Source of the DNA: Phyto melanocephala
Lineage: Eukaryota; Arthropoda; Insecta; Diptera; Rhinophoridae
Assembly: GCA_941918925.1 (NCBI GenBank)
Contig: OW799234.1
Coordinates: forward strand, 104,839,884 to 104,903,883
DNA length: 64,000 nucleotides
Direction of reading: 5' to 3'
How positions within the stretch are numbered: position 1 is the stretch's first letter; every line of letters begins with the position of its first letter. The position numbers were made by a program, and so were the translations under genes. Below the pieces are notes generated by a model. That model was not told the origin of the DNA and ran no database searches. It saw only the letters and a list, made by a program, of their open reading frames with translations. Shown one piece after another: positions 1-11,105 of this stretch.

Positions 1-419
1 TATTAAATGAAAATATTTTTTTTCCTATTATTTTTATTAAAAAAGAATAACAAGTTATTTAGTTGGCAGGTAAGTGTTTGGAATTTAGATGAAAAAAAGA
101 AATCGCTATTATTTTTCTTTCTAAAAAGGCAAAAAAAAAAGAAAAAACAATTTTTTGTATAAATAAAAGACTAGTTAACTTAAATATTTCTACCACTCAC
201 TTATGAACTCTATGGCATCATTCGAACTTAGTCAGTTTCAGACATAATTTATCTAAAATTTAATAGAATTTTTTATTATAATGGAGAAAGTAATGTTCTG
301 TTAAAAAGACTTGTATAGATCGGATGAATATAAAGATGAGAAAACCCACCAATTTACTTTTACTTAGGAATTTTTATTTGATTTCAAGATTTATCAGAAT
401 TATTCGACAGTTTTCTATT
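1..419. other. AT-rich sequence, no gene seen
   Basis: No open frame, RNA gene or clear repeat boundary is visible. Poly-A and poly-T runs dominate. Confidence 0.5.
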
Positions 420-1100
420 TAAAAAATGTTACCAAAATATTTTCATACAAAATAAAAAAAAAAAAAAATTAAAAAAATGTTGTTAAAATTTTTTAAATAA
501 AACATTTTTCTTATCAAAATTTTTCAATATAACAAAAAATTTTTCTCAATTTTTTTAAATAAAAAATTTTGTTTCGAAATTTTTCTATCAAAAAAAAAAA
601 AAAATGTATAAAAATTTTTTTAAATAAAAAATTTGATTAAAAATGTTCTATATAAAAAATTATTTATTTAATTGAAAACAAAAAAACAATTTTTGAAAAT
701 GTTTTATATAAAATATTTTATGTAAAAATTTTATCAAACTTTTTCTATTAAAAAATGTATCGAAATTTTTCTATAAAAATTATACCTATGGAAATTTTTC
801 AATCAAAAAAATTATCGAAATTTTTGTATAAAAAAGTTATAGAAATTTTTTTATAAAAAAATTATCGAAATTTTTCTTAATAAAAATTATTGAAAAATCA
901 AATTTAACTAAATTTTTCTTATAAAAAATTTATTAAAATTTTTCTAAAAAAAAGTTATCGAAAAAAAATTATCAAAAATATCAAAATTTTTCTATATTAA
1001 AAAATATCGAAATTTTCTATATTAAAAAAATTATTTAGCAACCGTTTTCTATGTATGAAAAATGCATTGAAATTATTCTAGAGATAAAAATTTTAAATCT
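420..1100. repeat. Degenerate A/T minisatellite
   Basis: Units of roughly 25-30 bases alternate an A-run, TTATCGAAA and TTTTTCTAT, with many point changes and small indels. The same unit type resumes at about 1318-1590 and more loosely at 3120-3300. Later insertions of a Helitron end, a transposase relic and a Helitron array therefore appear to have split one original array. Confidence 0.6.
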
Positions 1101-1124
1101 CTTATATAAAAGAATTTTATCTTA

Positions 1125-1298
1125 TCCTACTAATATAATAAATGTGAATGTTTGTATGTTTGGATATTTGTTACTCAATCACGCAAAAACGGCTGAACGG
1201 AACTAAATAAAATTAGGCACATAGATAGATAACAACCTAGATTAACACATAGGCTACTTTTTATCGCGATAATAACGCGAAGTCGTTGGCAAACTCAT
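1125..1298 (+). mobile_element. Helitron 5' terminal region, TCCTACTAATAT type
   Basis: The segment starts TCCTACTAATATAATAAATG and continues through GTTTGTATGTTTGGAT, CACGCAAAAACGGCTGAAC, GGCACATAGATAGAT and CACATAGGCTACTTTTTATC. This is the familiar left end of an insect Helitron family. It closes on a degraded CGCGAAGTCGTTGGCAAACT, where family members carry GAAGTCGCGGGC before CTAG. No Rep/helicase sequence is present, so this is a short non-autonomous relic. It lies inside the A/T minisatellite. The family assignment is from memory of the consensus. Confidence 0.65.
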
Positions 1299-1317
1299 CA
1301 TAACACTTCCTTTATTT

Positions 1318-1590
1318 AACAAAATTTTTCTATATAAGGAAATTTATCGAATTTTTTTTTATAATAAAATTATTGAAAATTTTCCATCAAAAAATTATCA
1401 AAATTTTTTTTTTAAAATAATCAAAATTTTGTTTCTAATAAAAAATATTTATCAAAACTTTTCTACATAAAAAATATTAATCAAAAATTTTCTATAGAAA
1501 AAATACTAATCGATCTTTTTCTACAGAAAAAAATTATGGTAATTTTTCTATATAAAAAATATTAATCAAAATTTACTAAAGGATCTGCCA
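1318..1590. repeat. A/T minisatellite, continuation
   Basis: Same unit type as at 420-1100 (AAAAATATTAATCAAAA and TTTTTCTATATAAAAAA variants), resuming just after the Helitron end. Confidence 0.55.
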
Positions 1591-1950
1591 AATAACTTTT
1601 TTTTTTTGAAAATGCTATATAAAAAAGTGTAGCTTCGGCAGTGTGACACGTAGCGCCGTTCTGTTGAAACCAAATGTTGCCAATATCCTCCTCTTCAATT
1701 TTTGTGACCAACAATTCGTTCAACATGGCCCGATAATGGTCGCCATTGACTACGGCCACTCCTTGCTCATTTTCGAAGAAAAATGGCCCAAGTATGCGTG
1801 CGGGTTTTCTGTGCCCCAAATGCGACAATTTTGCTTGTTTACATACCCGCCAAGGTCCAAAATGAGCTTCATCAGAAAAGATGATTTTTTTTGTCAAAAT
1901 CGGCCAAAGTAATGTCGTAATATTTCCCAGCGTTGTTCAAGGGTATACAT
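1562..1950 (-). pseudogene. Tc1/mariner-superfamily transposase, internally deleted
   Basis: On the minus strand, MYTLEQRWEI near 1950 matches the N-terminal start of this insect transposase group. The sequence then jumps to the catalytic core: KIIFSDEAHF (first catalytic Asp), GPFFFENEQG, VNGDHYRAMLNELL and IWFQQNGATCHTAEAT. The second catalytic Asp, expected in FQQDGATCHTA, is Asn here. The helix-turn-helix region and the C-terminal PLDYFLWG part are missing. A 111-residue frame survives, with a frameshift near KQAKLSHLGHR against the expected YVNKQNCRIWG. It cannot encode an active enzyme. Confidence 0.85.
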
Positions 1951-2040
1951 AACCATATCTATTCGTTCAGCGGAAGGATAAAACTAATTGTCTGTCAAAT
2001 TAGACATGAGCTAAGTGCTACTATTCACGAAATAAGCACT

Positions 2041-3033
2041 AGTAGAAAAAAAAGTGAGCGGGGCACTCCCATACAAAATTAGTTATTAGTTTTAGGTACT
2101 TGCACTTGACCGATTTTTCTGAAACTCTGCACACATATCGAGCTGTCATGACTTAATAATTTCGTGATAAGAAAAGTGGGCGGGGCCACGCCCCTAAAAA
2201 AGTTTAATTTTGACGTACTTGCACTAGACTGATTTTTCTGAAACTTTGCACACAAATTGAGCTGATTGAATTTATAATTTCGTGATTAAAAAAGTGGACA
2301 GGGCCACGCCCATAAAAAAAGGTATAATTTTGAGGTTTTTGCACTGGACCGATTTTTCTGAAACTCTGCACACATATCGAGCTGCCATGACTAAATAATT
2401 TCGTGATAAGAAAAGTGGGCAGGGCCACGCCCATAAAAAAAAAGTTATAATTTTAAGGTACTCGAACTTCACCGATTTTTCTGAAACTTTGCACACACAT
2501 ATCGAGCTCTCATTATAATACAATATCGTGATTAGAAAAGTGGGAAGTGCCACGCCCATAAAAAGACAGTTGTCATTTTTAGCTATTTGCACTAGATCGA
2601 TTTTTCGGAAAATTTCCACACATTTATTGAGCTGTCATGACTATATAATTTCGTGATTAGAAAAGTGGGAAGTGCCACGCCCATAAAAAGACAGTTGTCA
2701 TTTTTAGCTACTTGCACTAGATCGATTTTTCGGAAAATTTCCACACATATATTGAGCTGTCATGACTTTAGAATTTCTTGATTAGAAAAGTGGGCAATGT
2801 CACGCCCATGAAAAAAATATCATTTTCAGCTACTTGAACTTCACCGATTTTTCTGAAACTTTGCACACATATTGAGCTGTCATGACTATACAGTTTCGTG
2901 ATTAGAAAAGTAGGCAGTGCCACGCCCGTAAAAAAAGTTATAATTTTTAGCTTTTTGCACTTGATATTCAATTAAAATTCAGACTGCATTTTTATTCGTT
3001 GAGGGGCGTAGTAACACGCGCCGGCTTGGCTAG
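2041..3033 (+). mobile_element. Helitron, 3' part with ~120 bp tandem units
   Basis: About seven units repeat every 119-126 bases. Each has a CGATTTTTCTGAAACTTTGC block, GAGCTGTCATGAC, TTTCGTGATTAGAAAAGTGG and GGGCCACGCCCATAAAAA. The array ends in TTTTTAGCTTTTTGCACTTG, AGGGGCGTAGTAACACGCG, CCGGCTTGG, then CTAG (3030-3033) followed by T, which is a Helitron 3' end. It is the same family as the full copy at 21115-21976, but the 5' end is lost near 2041. No protein is encoded; reading frames across the array are artefacts of the repeats. Confidence 0.75.
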
Positions 3034-3620
3034 TATTCTATAAAAAGAAAGTTTATAAAAAGGTTTTAATTGAAAAATTATATATGGAAAAAGAAAGAAA
3101 AATAAGGTTTTAAAAAATTTTGTAAAATTTTATTCTCAACCAAACATTTCTTTAGAAAAAAAGTTTACCTAGAAATTTCTTTAGAAAGAATGTTCATCAA
3201 AAATATTAATCGAAAAATGTCTGTAGAATGAAAATTTATCTAAAAATTTTTTACAGAAACAAAGTTGTTGAATGGAAATTATGGAAAAATGTCTGTTGAA
3301 CACAAATGTATCGAATAATTTTAATATTTTGTTCTTTTTGTTGAGCTTGAGATCACTTTTTGATTTTTTTAAAAAATATTTTTTTTTTAGTGACAATGTT
3401 TATTCAAAACCATTTTGCCAAAAAAAATAAAAAAATATATAGAAAAATTTGTCTAAAAATCTGGGCTTGTTTAGCACGGGTAAAATTTACTGATAACTTT
3501 GCAATGATAAATAAACACGTTACAGTTCCCCACATATATTTCTCAAAATGCATTATTGTGTCCCATACCACACCCACTTACAATTTTTTAATACAAACAT
3601 CATCCTATTAAGTAGAAAGT
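3034..3620. other. AT-rich sequence with minisatellite remnants
   Basis: Loose copies of the AAAATTTTTCT-type unit are visible around 3120-3300. No gene is recognised; the short open frames on both strands are low-complexity. Confidence 0.45.
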
Positions 3621-4423
3621 AAACAAGTAACAGTGCTATATTCGGCCGTGCCGAATCTTATATACCCTTCACAACGTGTAGTCATGCAATAACAATTGTT
3701 CGTATCACCATTCATCCCATATAAAATACGTGCATACGTACACGTTAGAATAAATGTGGCATCGAATCCCAGCTGAGCCAAAAAAATTTTATTTTATTTA
3801 ATATATTATTTATATTTTATTATTTTTTTTTTATATTTTTTTTAAATTTTTTTAAAAAATTTTTTTAGAAAATTTTTTTAAAAAATTTTTTTAGAAAAAT
3901 TTAAAAAAAAATTTTTTTTTAATTTTTTTAAAATTTTTTTTTTGTAGTTTTTTTTTATTATTTTTTTCTTATTTTTAATATTTTTTTTTTTTGTAATTTT
4001 TTTTGTTTGGTTTGTTTTTTACATGTATGTATGTATGTATGTATGTATGTATGTATGTATGTATGTATGTTGTTGTTGTAATTGTGAAAAAAAACGAGGT
4101 GGTCGTGGTTTTTTGCTCATATCTCAGAAAGTTATGGGACGATTCTGCTGAATTTCAATAGCGATTCATTCCTGGATATTTCCAAGAGATTGATACCATA
4201 TACAGATCTGAGGAACATATAGTTGCTTCTAAAAGTTGATTTCAACCAACACACGGACAGACGGATAGACGGACAGACGGTCAGGGCTTAATCGACTCCT
4301 CTATTCATAAGCTTTCAGAAAATATATACTTTATGGGGTCGGAAATGAAAATTGTAGAAATTACAAACGGAATGACAAAGCTATATATACCCTTGTGGAC
4401 CACAGGTGAAGGGTATAAAAAAG
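3621..4423 (+). mobile_element. mini-me-like repeat, copy A
   Basis: It begins AAACAAGTAACAGTGC, then a hairpin ATTCGGCCGTGCCGAAT, then TATACCCTTCAC, and closes with the inverse GTGAAGGGTATA at 4406-4417. Within it are GTGGCATCGAATCCCAGCTG, a long A/T tract, (TGTA)n, GTTGTTGTAATTGTG, GCTCATATCTCAGAAAG, a GACAGACGG tract and a TATATACTTTATGGGGTCGG core. The core between TA-rich and GTCY-rich tracts resembles the dipteran mini-me retroposons known for seeding microsatellites; that name is inferred. No coding sequence. In this copy the internal segment runs opposite to copies B, E, G and H. Confidence 0.75.
4024..4069 (+). repeat. (TGTA)n microsatellite
   Basis: About eleven TGTA units. It belongs to mini-me-like copy A and recurs as shorter (TGTA)n or (CATA)n at the same place in other copies. 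Confidence 0.95.
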
Positions 4424-5211
4424 AAAAATTGACATAATAGATCGATTCGTTTTCAGGTGAAGCTCTTAACAAAATTAAAATTTAGGGGTCTATATTAAGA
4501 ACTCCAGCCTTATCCCTAGTATCCCCTATCCCGCATAAGTGATATTTAAAAGTTTTTTAAAGAAATACAAAAATTAGGTAAATGCGTGTTTCGTTTTATG
4601 GCTGCATTTGATACCGGAAATGTACACTTCTTAAGAAAAAATGTTTTAGAGCAGTTTGGTAGAAGAAAAAGAAAAATGACACAAACATGCACACATTCAC
4701 ATGGGATCGAAGACAAGACAAGACCAGAAATTTTTGTGCTCAAAAATATTTATACTCAGTCTCTGCACTTAACTCGCACTTGAAATAAAACCAAATGAAA
4801 AGAAAATAGCACGCCATTTATGGCAACAGCAGCAACAATATAAAAATTGTAGCAACAACTTAGAAAAAAGTGCAAGTAAAAATGCAGTATTTTGTTACTT
4901 ATTTCCGAAATGAAAACAGAAGTAAAAAAAAAATGATACAACGTTGCAGACATAAATAAAAAACACACGCACTCAGTCATTAAATGCAAAATGTAACATC
5001 CATAAAACATAAAATGCTGCTGGTAACATTTTCAAAAAGTTTCCATAAATAACAAAACAGCATTTGTAAAAATAATAGAAAAAAAACCATAAAGATATAA
5101 CACTAGCAGTCTTGCTTAAAAACTGCAACTTAAAAAACCGCATACAACTACTACAATCAGTCGAAATGATTGTCTAACCACATCCTACTCCTGCAATACA
5201 AAGCAGGGGAT

Positions 5212-5214
<3 letters not shown>
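4424..5214. other. No gene seen
   Basis: AT-rich unique-looking sequence. Open frames of 65-84 codons overlap on both strands and show no recognisable motif. Confidence 0.4.

Positions 5215-5259
<45 letters not shown>
5215..5259 (+). repeat. (AC)n microsatellite
   Basis: About 22 uninterrupted AC dinucleotides. Confidence 0.98.
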
Positions 5260-5261
<2 letters not shown>

Positions 5262-6040
5262 TAAAATGACCCAAATTAATTGTCTTTTTTTTTGATATTT
5301 TTTTTTTCTGCTGACAAAAATTTTTGTTACACTTTCATTTTCATTTCAATCATAAACTATTTTTTCCTTTTGCAGAATTTGTCATGAAAAAGTTGATTAG
5401 TTTTTCATCACATACTTTTACTAGATTCTTTGCAACACACATGCGAAAGCGTTTTTTAAGTAATTTTCCTTACAAGGTCTTTAAGCGGGTTTTTCCTTGC
5501 TCAAGATAAATAGCCAATATGCGTGGAATTGCCTTAAAAATCTTTTGATATCCATGCTTGTCATGCTTAAAATGGTTTTGAAATACCTTCCAGTTGTTAC
5601 AGATACTAATCACTACTTGACATACAAAACGTTTGTTTGATTTGAAAAATCTGTCATGTTAAATAGTAAAAACAAAGTTAAAAATGTTTTCCATATTTTT
5701 GGTGTGCTTTTTTAGAGGCAGAGAGCTTTAAATTGGCAGTACTGTTTTCTGTGTGAGCTAATTTGACGACTCTCGATTGTTTTGAGATCAATATGGTGTG
5801 ATGATTTATCATGAGTAGATTTACACCAGAGCAACGTTTGTAAATTACTTAAGTTTATTTTAAAAATCATAATTCAAGTAACTAAACTCATCGTACATCA
5901 TATGCAAGACACCTCTTGTTAAATGGCTATGACAATAAAACAAAATTAGCGCATTTAAAGCAATGATGAACCTCAAACCATTGTTAAAACATCATACAGG
6001 AAAAATTACCGTTTGGCGCACATTATTGGTGGTGAAAGCA

Positions 6041-6829
6041 TATGGGCAATTCCATGTCATCGTACGTGACATTTGTACTCCTATAAAGTGGAATAATTTT
6101 TGCAAAAGTAAGAGTAACTGAAACAAAGTTAGAAAATTATGTTCCATTGAAAGGGTACTTTATTTAAAAAAAAAATTAATTATATTCGAATCATTGTTGT
6201 CTAAAAGATGCAGAAAAATAAGAATATATCGTATGTGACATAAAACAGAAGTGATTTTGAGGTACATATGGAAATATGAAAAAATCTGCGAATCTTGGGA
6301 GGTATTTTTTCTTTTTTTAATTTCTTACACTAAACCATATATTTTGTATTTAAAATCCATCATACATACTTAATTGAAAACAATCTTTAAATGATTTTAT
6401 AATAAATTCAGTTCAATATCGTTCGTGACATATCGTATGTGACAGATTTTTCTCTTATAATATTCTTAGGTATATATGTTAAGAAAAAAAGTTAAATTCT
6501 AAATAGGTGCTAAGTTTTAACTGTCACATTAGCCTACTACAAACTAGTTAAGTTTTAACTTTGTTCCCTTAATGAGTATGCAGTTTGAGAGACATTTATA
6601 AAGTGCTTGTCATAATATGAAAACGTATGAAGTTTTTATATATTTGGAATGGGCTGGACATTTTACCAAGAGGTAATCAGATTAAAATCTTATTATTGCT
6701 CTTAAAATAATTTAATAAGCTCTAAATACCTGCGCATAGTAAAATTTGGGTGTTTTTTTTATCATTAAACTTTTATTGAGCGTTTTTGTTTTTACAGTCG
6801 TGGTTGACATTTTCATGGAATTGCCCATA
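6041..6829 (+). mobile_element. Non-autonomous DNA transposon, TGGGCAATTCCATG ends
   Basis: The ends are inverted repeats: TATGGGCAATTCCATG at 6041 and CATGGAATTGCCCATA ending at 6829, flanked by a probable TA duplication. The left half repeats a TATCGTACGTGACA-type motif four times (about 6058, 6229, 6418 and 6430), probably a transposase-binding repeat. The element interrupts a transposase pseudogene at a Pro-Tyr codon pair. No coding capacity is visible. A diverged copy in opposite orientation lies at 9564-10464. Superfamily is uncertain; a TA target would suit Tc1/mariner. Confidence 0.8.
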
Positions 6830-7118
6830 TGTCTTGCTAAATAATGATGGTCAGAATGCTACAGACAACGGTGAGCGATATAAGGACATGCTCGCTAACT
6901 TTTTCGTGTCTCAATTGAAATGCATTACTATTGCATGTGTTTGTAATAGGATGGTGGCTGCCTATGTCAATACAGTGCGCGATACTATCAATTTGTTTAG
7001 AGAAGTATTTGACAAACGAATAATTTCACGCATTGGATATGCTAGCTGGCAACCTTGTTCAAATATTTTCTCTTGGAAACCAAATACGATTGAGTGCTTG
7101 GATGCGAATACTATAGAC

Positions 7119-7446
7119 CAGTGCTATTCAACCTATGGTACGCGTACCACTTGGTGGTACGCGAAAAATTTCCAGTTGGTACGCGAATTCTTTTAAAATT
7201 TTAACGATTTCTATTTTGCAATTGGAAACAAAAAGAAAAGTCATCCTAAAAGTATACCTTTAATGTACATGTTCTTATGTTTTTTGTAATTTTTATTATT
7301 TTTTTTTAATTTTATTGTTTTTTATTATTAATAAATAAAATAGATTAAAAATTTTAAAATTGTTTACATTATATTTTTTTTGGTGGTACGCGAAAAGTTT
7401 GTCGTGAATTTAGTGGTACACGAGCCAAAAATATTGAATAGCACTG
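7119..7446. mobile_element. hAT-type MITE with 8-bp target duplication
   Basis: The terminal inverted repeats CAGTGCTATTCAA and TTGAATAGCACTG are flanked by perfect direct repeats CTATAGAC at 7111-7118 and 7447-7454. An 8-bp duplication with CAGTG-type ends fits the hAT superfamily. Subterminal GGTACGCG repeats (at least five, both orientations) look like transposase-binding sites. It splits the pseudogene at 5811-7577. Confidence 0.92.
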
Positions 7447-7577
7447 CTATAGACGATATTGTCGAAATACAGCCTGATTTACTGCGAAGTGTGTAAAAAT
7501 TGGACCTCCAGGTTATGCCATACAAGCGCTAGTAGCGGCGTCCATATGCCGCAAATAATATTTTGGCATAATGCCTT

Positions 7578-8129
7578 AAAACTTGCTAATTAATTAAACC
7601 AATATAAGGGTGTGCCAATAAGACGCCTAATTTTCAATAGCCCACCATTTTAACAGATTTTAATATAACAACCTGTAACTACTTAACAGAATTACCGTAT
7701 TAGTAAGAACAAAACGATATACTAAATTCATTATTAAAATACACTTAAAAAAATGATGGAAAATTCGCGGTCACAAATTAAAACTGTGAAACTTGTGAAA
7801 AAATTTTAGACAAGTTTTTGATGTTCGCTGTTGTGAATATCGCTGTTGTAGATTATAGTGTCGAGAAAAAAGGCAGATTTTAAAATTTTTTTACCAGTCT
7901 TTGACATTATACTGTATTTTGCATTAACACTTAGGCATTAAGGCTAACTCAAGAATTGAACTTGAAATGATCATCAAAAACGTCATAATTTTACGAATTG
8001 GGTGCTTAAAATGCATCAAACTGATAGGAAATTTGATTAAAAAAAATATAATTTTCATTTCGGAACGTATTTCGAGTATGCAAAAGGCAAGAGTTATGTT
8101 GAACAGGCTGTTTATCCTTATCCTTGTTA
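7578..8129. other. No gene seen
   Basis: AT-rich sequence between two transposase relics. Nothing is recognised. Confidence 0.4.
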
Positions 8130-8330
8130 TCCTTATTTTGTGATCTTTAGACTTTTTCGGGGCTAAGTAAGAGAAAAGGTAAATGCCAAGGGCCTACAAT
8201 CGATTTATGACCTTAAACAGGGAATTTGTGAAGTTATCAAAGACACACGGCCGCTTATATGCGAATTAGTAATGAAAAACTTTATAAGAATAGCAAAGTT
8301 CTGCTAGCGTAGCCATGACGGTCATTTAAC
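8130..8330 (+). pseudogene. C-terminal fragment of a Tc1/mariner-type transposase
   Basis: One frame reads CDL, a stop, TFSGLSKRKGKCQGPTIDL, then KQGICEVIKDTRPLICELVM, KNFIRIAKFC, a stop and RSHDGHL. This matches the end of the insect transposase group: CDLTPLDYFLWG-type third catalytic Asp region, a NICEVIKDIRP helix, ENF, and RSRGGHL just before the stop. The PLD motif has decayed, so the third catalytic Asp is lost. It is distinct from the pseudogene upstream, which has its own C-terminus. Confidence 0.7.
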
Positions 8331-8339
8331 TTCTCCTCT

Positions 8340-9560
8340 ACAATTAAACAAACATCGGATGACTTTGCTAGAAAAAAAAAATTTCTTTCTAGTTAAAATC
8401 AAATCTCTTATGACAAGAACCTTAAGATGGATATTAAAAAGGTTTTCCGGTGGTTAATATCAATTTAAAGTTCTTTGCTTCCATAAAAAAAAACCGTTAA
8501 ATATGCACATCAACGCTTATATTTAGTGAGATATAAGTTGATATGTGAACGGCAACAGGTTTAAAATTTTTTTTAAGAATTTCGTTAAAATATTTAATCA
8601 AAAGAAATCAAATATTCCAAATAACATCACTAAGAATTCATTCAAAACTTGTAGGCCCTACTAAAACTTTTTTTTCACATATTTACACAAAACAAACCTT
8701 TTAACTAAGTAAACACTTTACTAAAAACCCATTTACGTAAATAGAATAGTAGATATAAGAAATTGACTCCGTTTTACACTAAATAACCATAATGGCCAAC
8801 AAGAAATTTGTGCCACCAAACTTGTTAACAAAAATCTATGTAAATTGCAATCAAGTCAAACATTATACTACCTTTAACTCATTTCTTTGAGTCAGATTAT
8901 TTTTTTTTTAAGCTTTTAGTTCAACTTCCTTTAATAGGAAACGCAGTCATTATATTAAATGAAAATAGTGTCCCTGTCCATAGATAAAACAAAGAAGAGT
9001 TTTTCAATAAACAAATTCTAGTTTGTATAGAAACAGTGTTCTTTTACTAAGTATGGTTATTGTGGCTCAATACTTAAAAAGAGATACAATACGTGAACAT
9101 CCTTTGATAGTTTAAAGCAAAGTTTACTTGTGCTCAATTTTCCAAATGCTTCTCAGATTTTTTTTTAACAAAAACCAATTTAAAGCTGAATAGTGACTGT
9201 AGAAAAAAAGGGATCTAAATTGCATCTTTTTGAAAAGATATTTATGAAAAGATTTAAGTTTAAAAGAGAAAAAAAAGAACACTGCCAGGTCTCTGAAATA
9301 ACAGAATCACACACATACATATACACTTTTAAATACACAGTTTGAAAAAAGAAAAATTAAAATAAAAGCCGCTTTAGAATATAAATGAAAATCTATAAAA
9401 GAGTTGACATGTATGTTTGCTTGTATATGAATGAATTTTTTGTTAGTTTTTCTGTTTTATGACACAAAAAAGGTTTTGATTTAAAAAAATTCTGTCGTTT
9501 GGCGAAAAAAACCCAACTATTTTAATTAATTGAATGTGTACAGCAGAGACATATAAATTT
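8340..9560. other. No gene seen
   Basis: Unique-looking AT-rich sequence lying between the inverted pair of TGGGCAATTCC elements. No motif is recognised. Confidence 0.4.
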
Positions 9561-9563
9561 AAA

Positions 9564-10464
9564 TATGGACATTTCCATGAATATGTCAAACACGACTGCA
9601 AAAATAAAAACTCTTGAACGTTTTTCAATATAAGTTTATTGATAAAAAAAAAACACTCAAATTTTACTATGCGCAGGTATTAAGAGCTTATTTAATTATT
9701 TTAAGAGCAATAATAGGAGTAGAATCTAATTATCTCTTGGACTTATTTTAAAAGAATTGCAATCAACTGTTTTGTTTTAGCGACTAAATTGTAAAAATAA
9801 ATTGTAATTGGAAATATGCTTTAAAATTAAGATAACAACAACAATTAACAAGATCCATAAGAAAAAGGAAAATATAGAGTCCAATTAGCGTTATTTCTTT
9901 TGATTTCTCTTGGATGTTATTTTAATGTCACGTACGTAGTGCAAAAACATTATTTGTCTGCGTCATTCATATTTGAACAGTCGCAAGAGCACCTAATTTA
10001 AAATTTAACTTTTTTTATTAACATAATATAAATTTTATTACCTAAGAATACTATTAGAGAAAAATCTGTCACGTACGATATGTCACGAACGATATTAAAT
10101 TGAATTTATTATAAAATCATTTAAAGATTGTTTTCAATTAAGTATGATGGATTTCAAATGATTTTAAATGAAAAATATTTGGTTTAGTGTAAGAAAAAAA
10201 TACCTCCCAAGATTCACAGATTTTTTCATATTTCCATATATACCTCAAAATCACTTCTGTTTTATGTCACGTACGATATATTCTTATTTTTCTGGATCTT
10301 TTAGACAAAAATGATTCGAATATAATTAATTTTTTTTTTAAATAAAGTACCCTTTGAATGGAACATAATTATCTAATTTTGTTTCAGTTACTCTTACTTT
10401 TGCAAAAATTACTCCACTTTATAGGAGTACAAATGTCACGTACGATGACAAGGAAATGCCCATA
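9564..10464 (-). mobile_element. Second, inverted copy of the TGGGCAATTCCATG element
   Basis: Collinear with the reverse complement of 6041-6829: TATGGACATTTCCATG at the left end, GGAAATGCCCATA at the right, with shared blocks such as CACGACTG, ACTATGCGCAGGTATT, TGTCACGTACGATA and TATAGGAGTACAAATGTCAC. At 901 bases it is about 110 longer, from extra sequence around 9830-9990. The ACGTACGATA-type repeats are retained. A 66-codon frame at 10358-10558 falls across its end and is not a gene. Confidence 0.8.
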
Positions 10465-10586
10465 TGTTAAAACTTACAGAGAAGAAAAATATTGGAAATT
10501 TGATAAAAGTACTTTTGTTCCTATTTTAGGAAAGCCCGGTGTAATTAATCATACGTAGTCCTGAAGACCTCAGAATGACCAAATCC

Positions 10587-11105
10587 TTAGAGAAAATAGT
10601 CCAAAGGTATAATATCGCGCGAACTATGTTGCCAATTTACCGTAGCAAAACGTGAAATTAATTGTTCACCAAACTGTTTTCTCAACAAAGCCATTGTTTT
10701 ACACGCTGTATGGCTTGTAGCGCTGTCTTGTTGAAGCCAGAACTCACCGAGGCCATGCGCTTGAGTTTCAGAAAGCACATAGTCCGTTATGCGATAGCGG
10801 CTACCATTCTGGTTTGCCTCATTTTTGAAGAAATATGGAACAATGATTCCACCAGCCCATAAACAAAACAATATCGTTGCTTTTAATGGATGCACTGGTA
10901 GCTCTTTGTACTCTTTGGGCTACTTATCAGCCAAAGTACGGCAATTTAATTTATTTACGTATTTACTGAGCCAGAAATATGCTTAATCACTGAACAAATT
11001 TTCAGGATAAAACACCGGAAAAACATTTCTCACAGAACGCTGTATTTCGAAATACAGCTGAATAATTTCGAGCAGCTGTTGTGGTGTGAGTCTTTCCATG
11101 ATGAC
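10587..11105 (-). pseudogene. Tc1/mariner-superfamily transposase, internally deleted
   Basis: Minus strand: MERLTPQQLLEIIQLYFE and RSVR near 11100-11040, then a jump to ENLFSD-stop-AYFWL (first catalytic Asp block), YVNKLNCRTLADKQP, HPLKATILFCLWAGGIIVPY, FFKNEANQNGSRY, then WLQQDSATSHTA with the second Asp intact, FGEQLISRFATVNWQHSSRD and PLDYFL with the third Asp. The DNA-binding domain between RSVR and the catalytic core is deleted. A 102-residue frame (10587-10895) survives and holds two of three catalytic Asp residues. The C-terminus is cut off at the left. Confidence 0.85.

Larger units (their letters stand above)
5811..7577 (+). pseudogene. Tc1/mariner-superfamily transposase split by two insertions
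   Basis: The start reads MSRFTPEQRL then a stop (5811 on), matching the usual MERFTPQQRL start. KITVWRTLLVVKA just before 6041 matches the KVTVWCALWAGG block. After a 789 bp insertion the frame resumes PYVLLNNDGQNATDNGERY, DMLANFF, then LFREVFDKRIISRIGYASWQ. A 328 bp MITE interrupts LDANTIDD. The C-terminus continues EIQPDLLRSV and a degraded RSRGGHLPDIIF-like end near 7560. Stops and frameshifts are scattered throughout, and the QQDGATCHTA block is scrambled. Removing both insertions restores collinearity with the family, which orders the events: transposase first, insertions later. Confidence 0.85.

Noticed and set aside
2204..2971. Repetitive minus-strand frames with a GVALPTFLITKL-type repeat
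   Set aside because: A translation of the Helitron tandem units, not a repeat protein.
2041..3033. CRISPR-like or satellite array interpretation
   Set aside because: Unit size, eukaryotic context and the CTAG-T end show tandem units inside a Helitron.
5357..5410. Splice-acceptor-like TTTTTTCCTTTTGCAG followed by an ATG
   Set aside because: Such acceptor matches occur by chance in T-rich DNA; the following frame has no motif.
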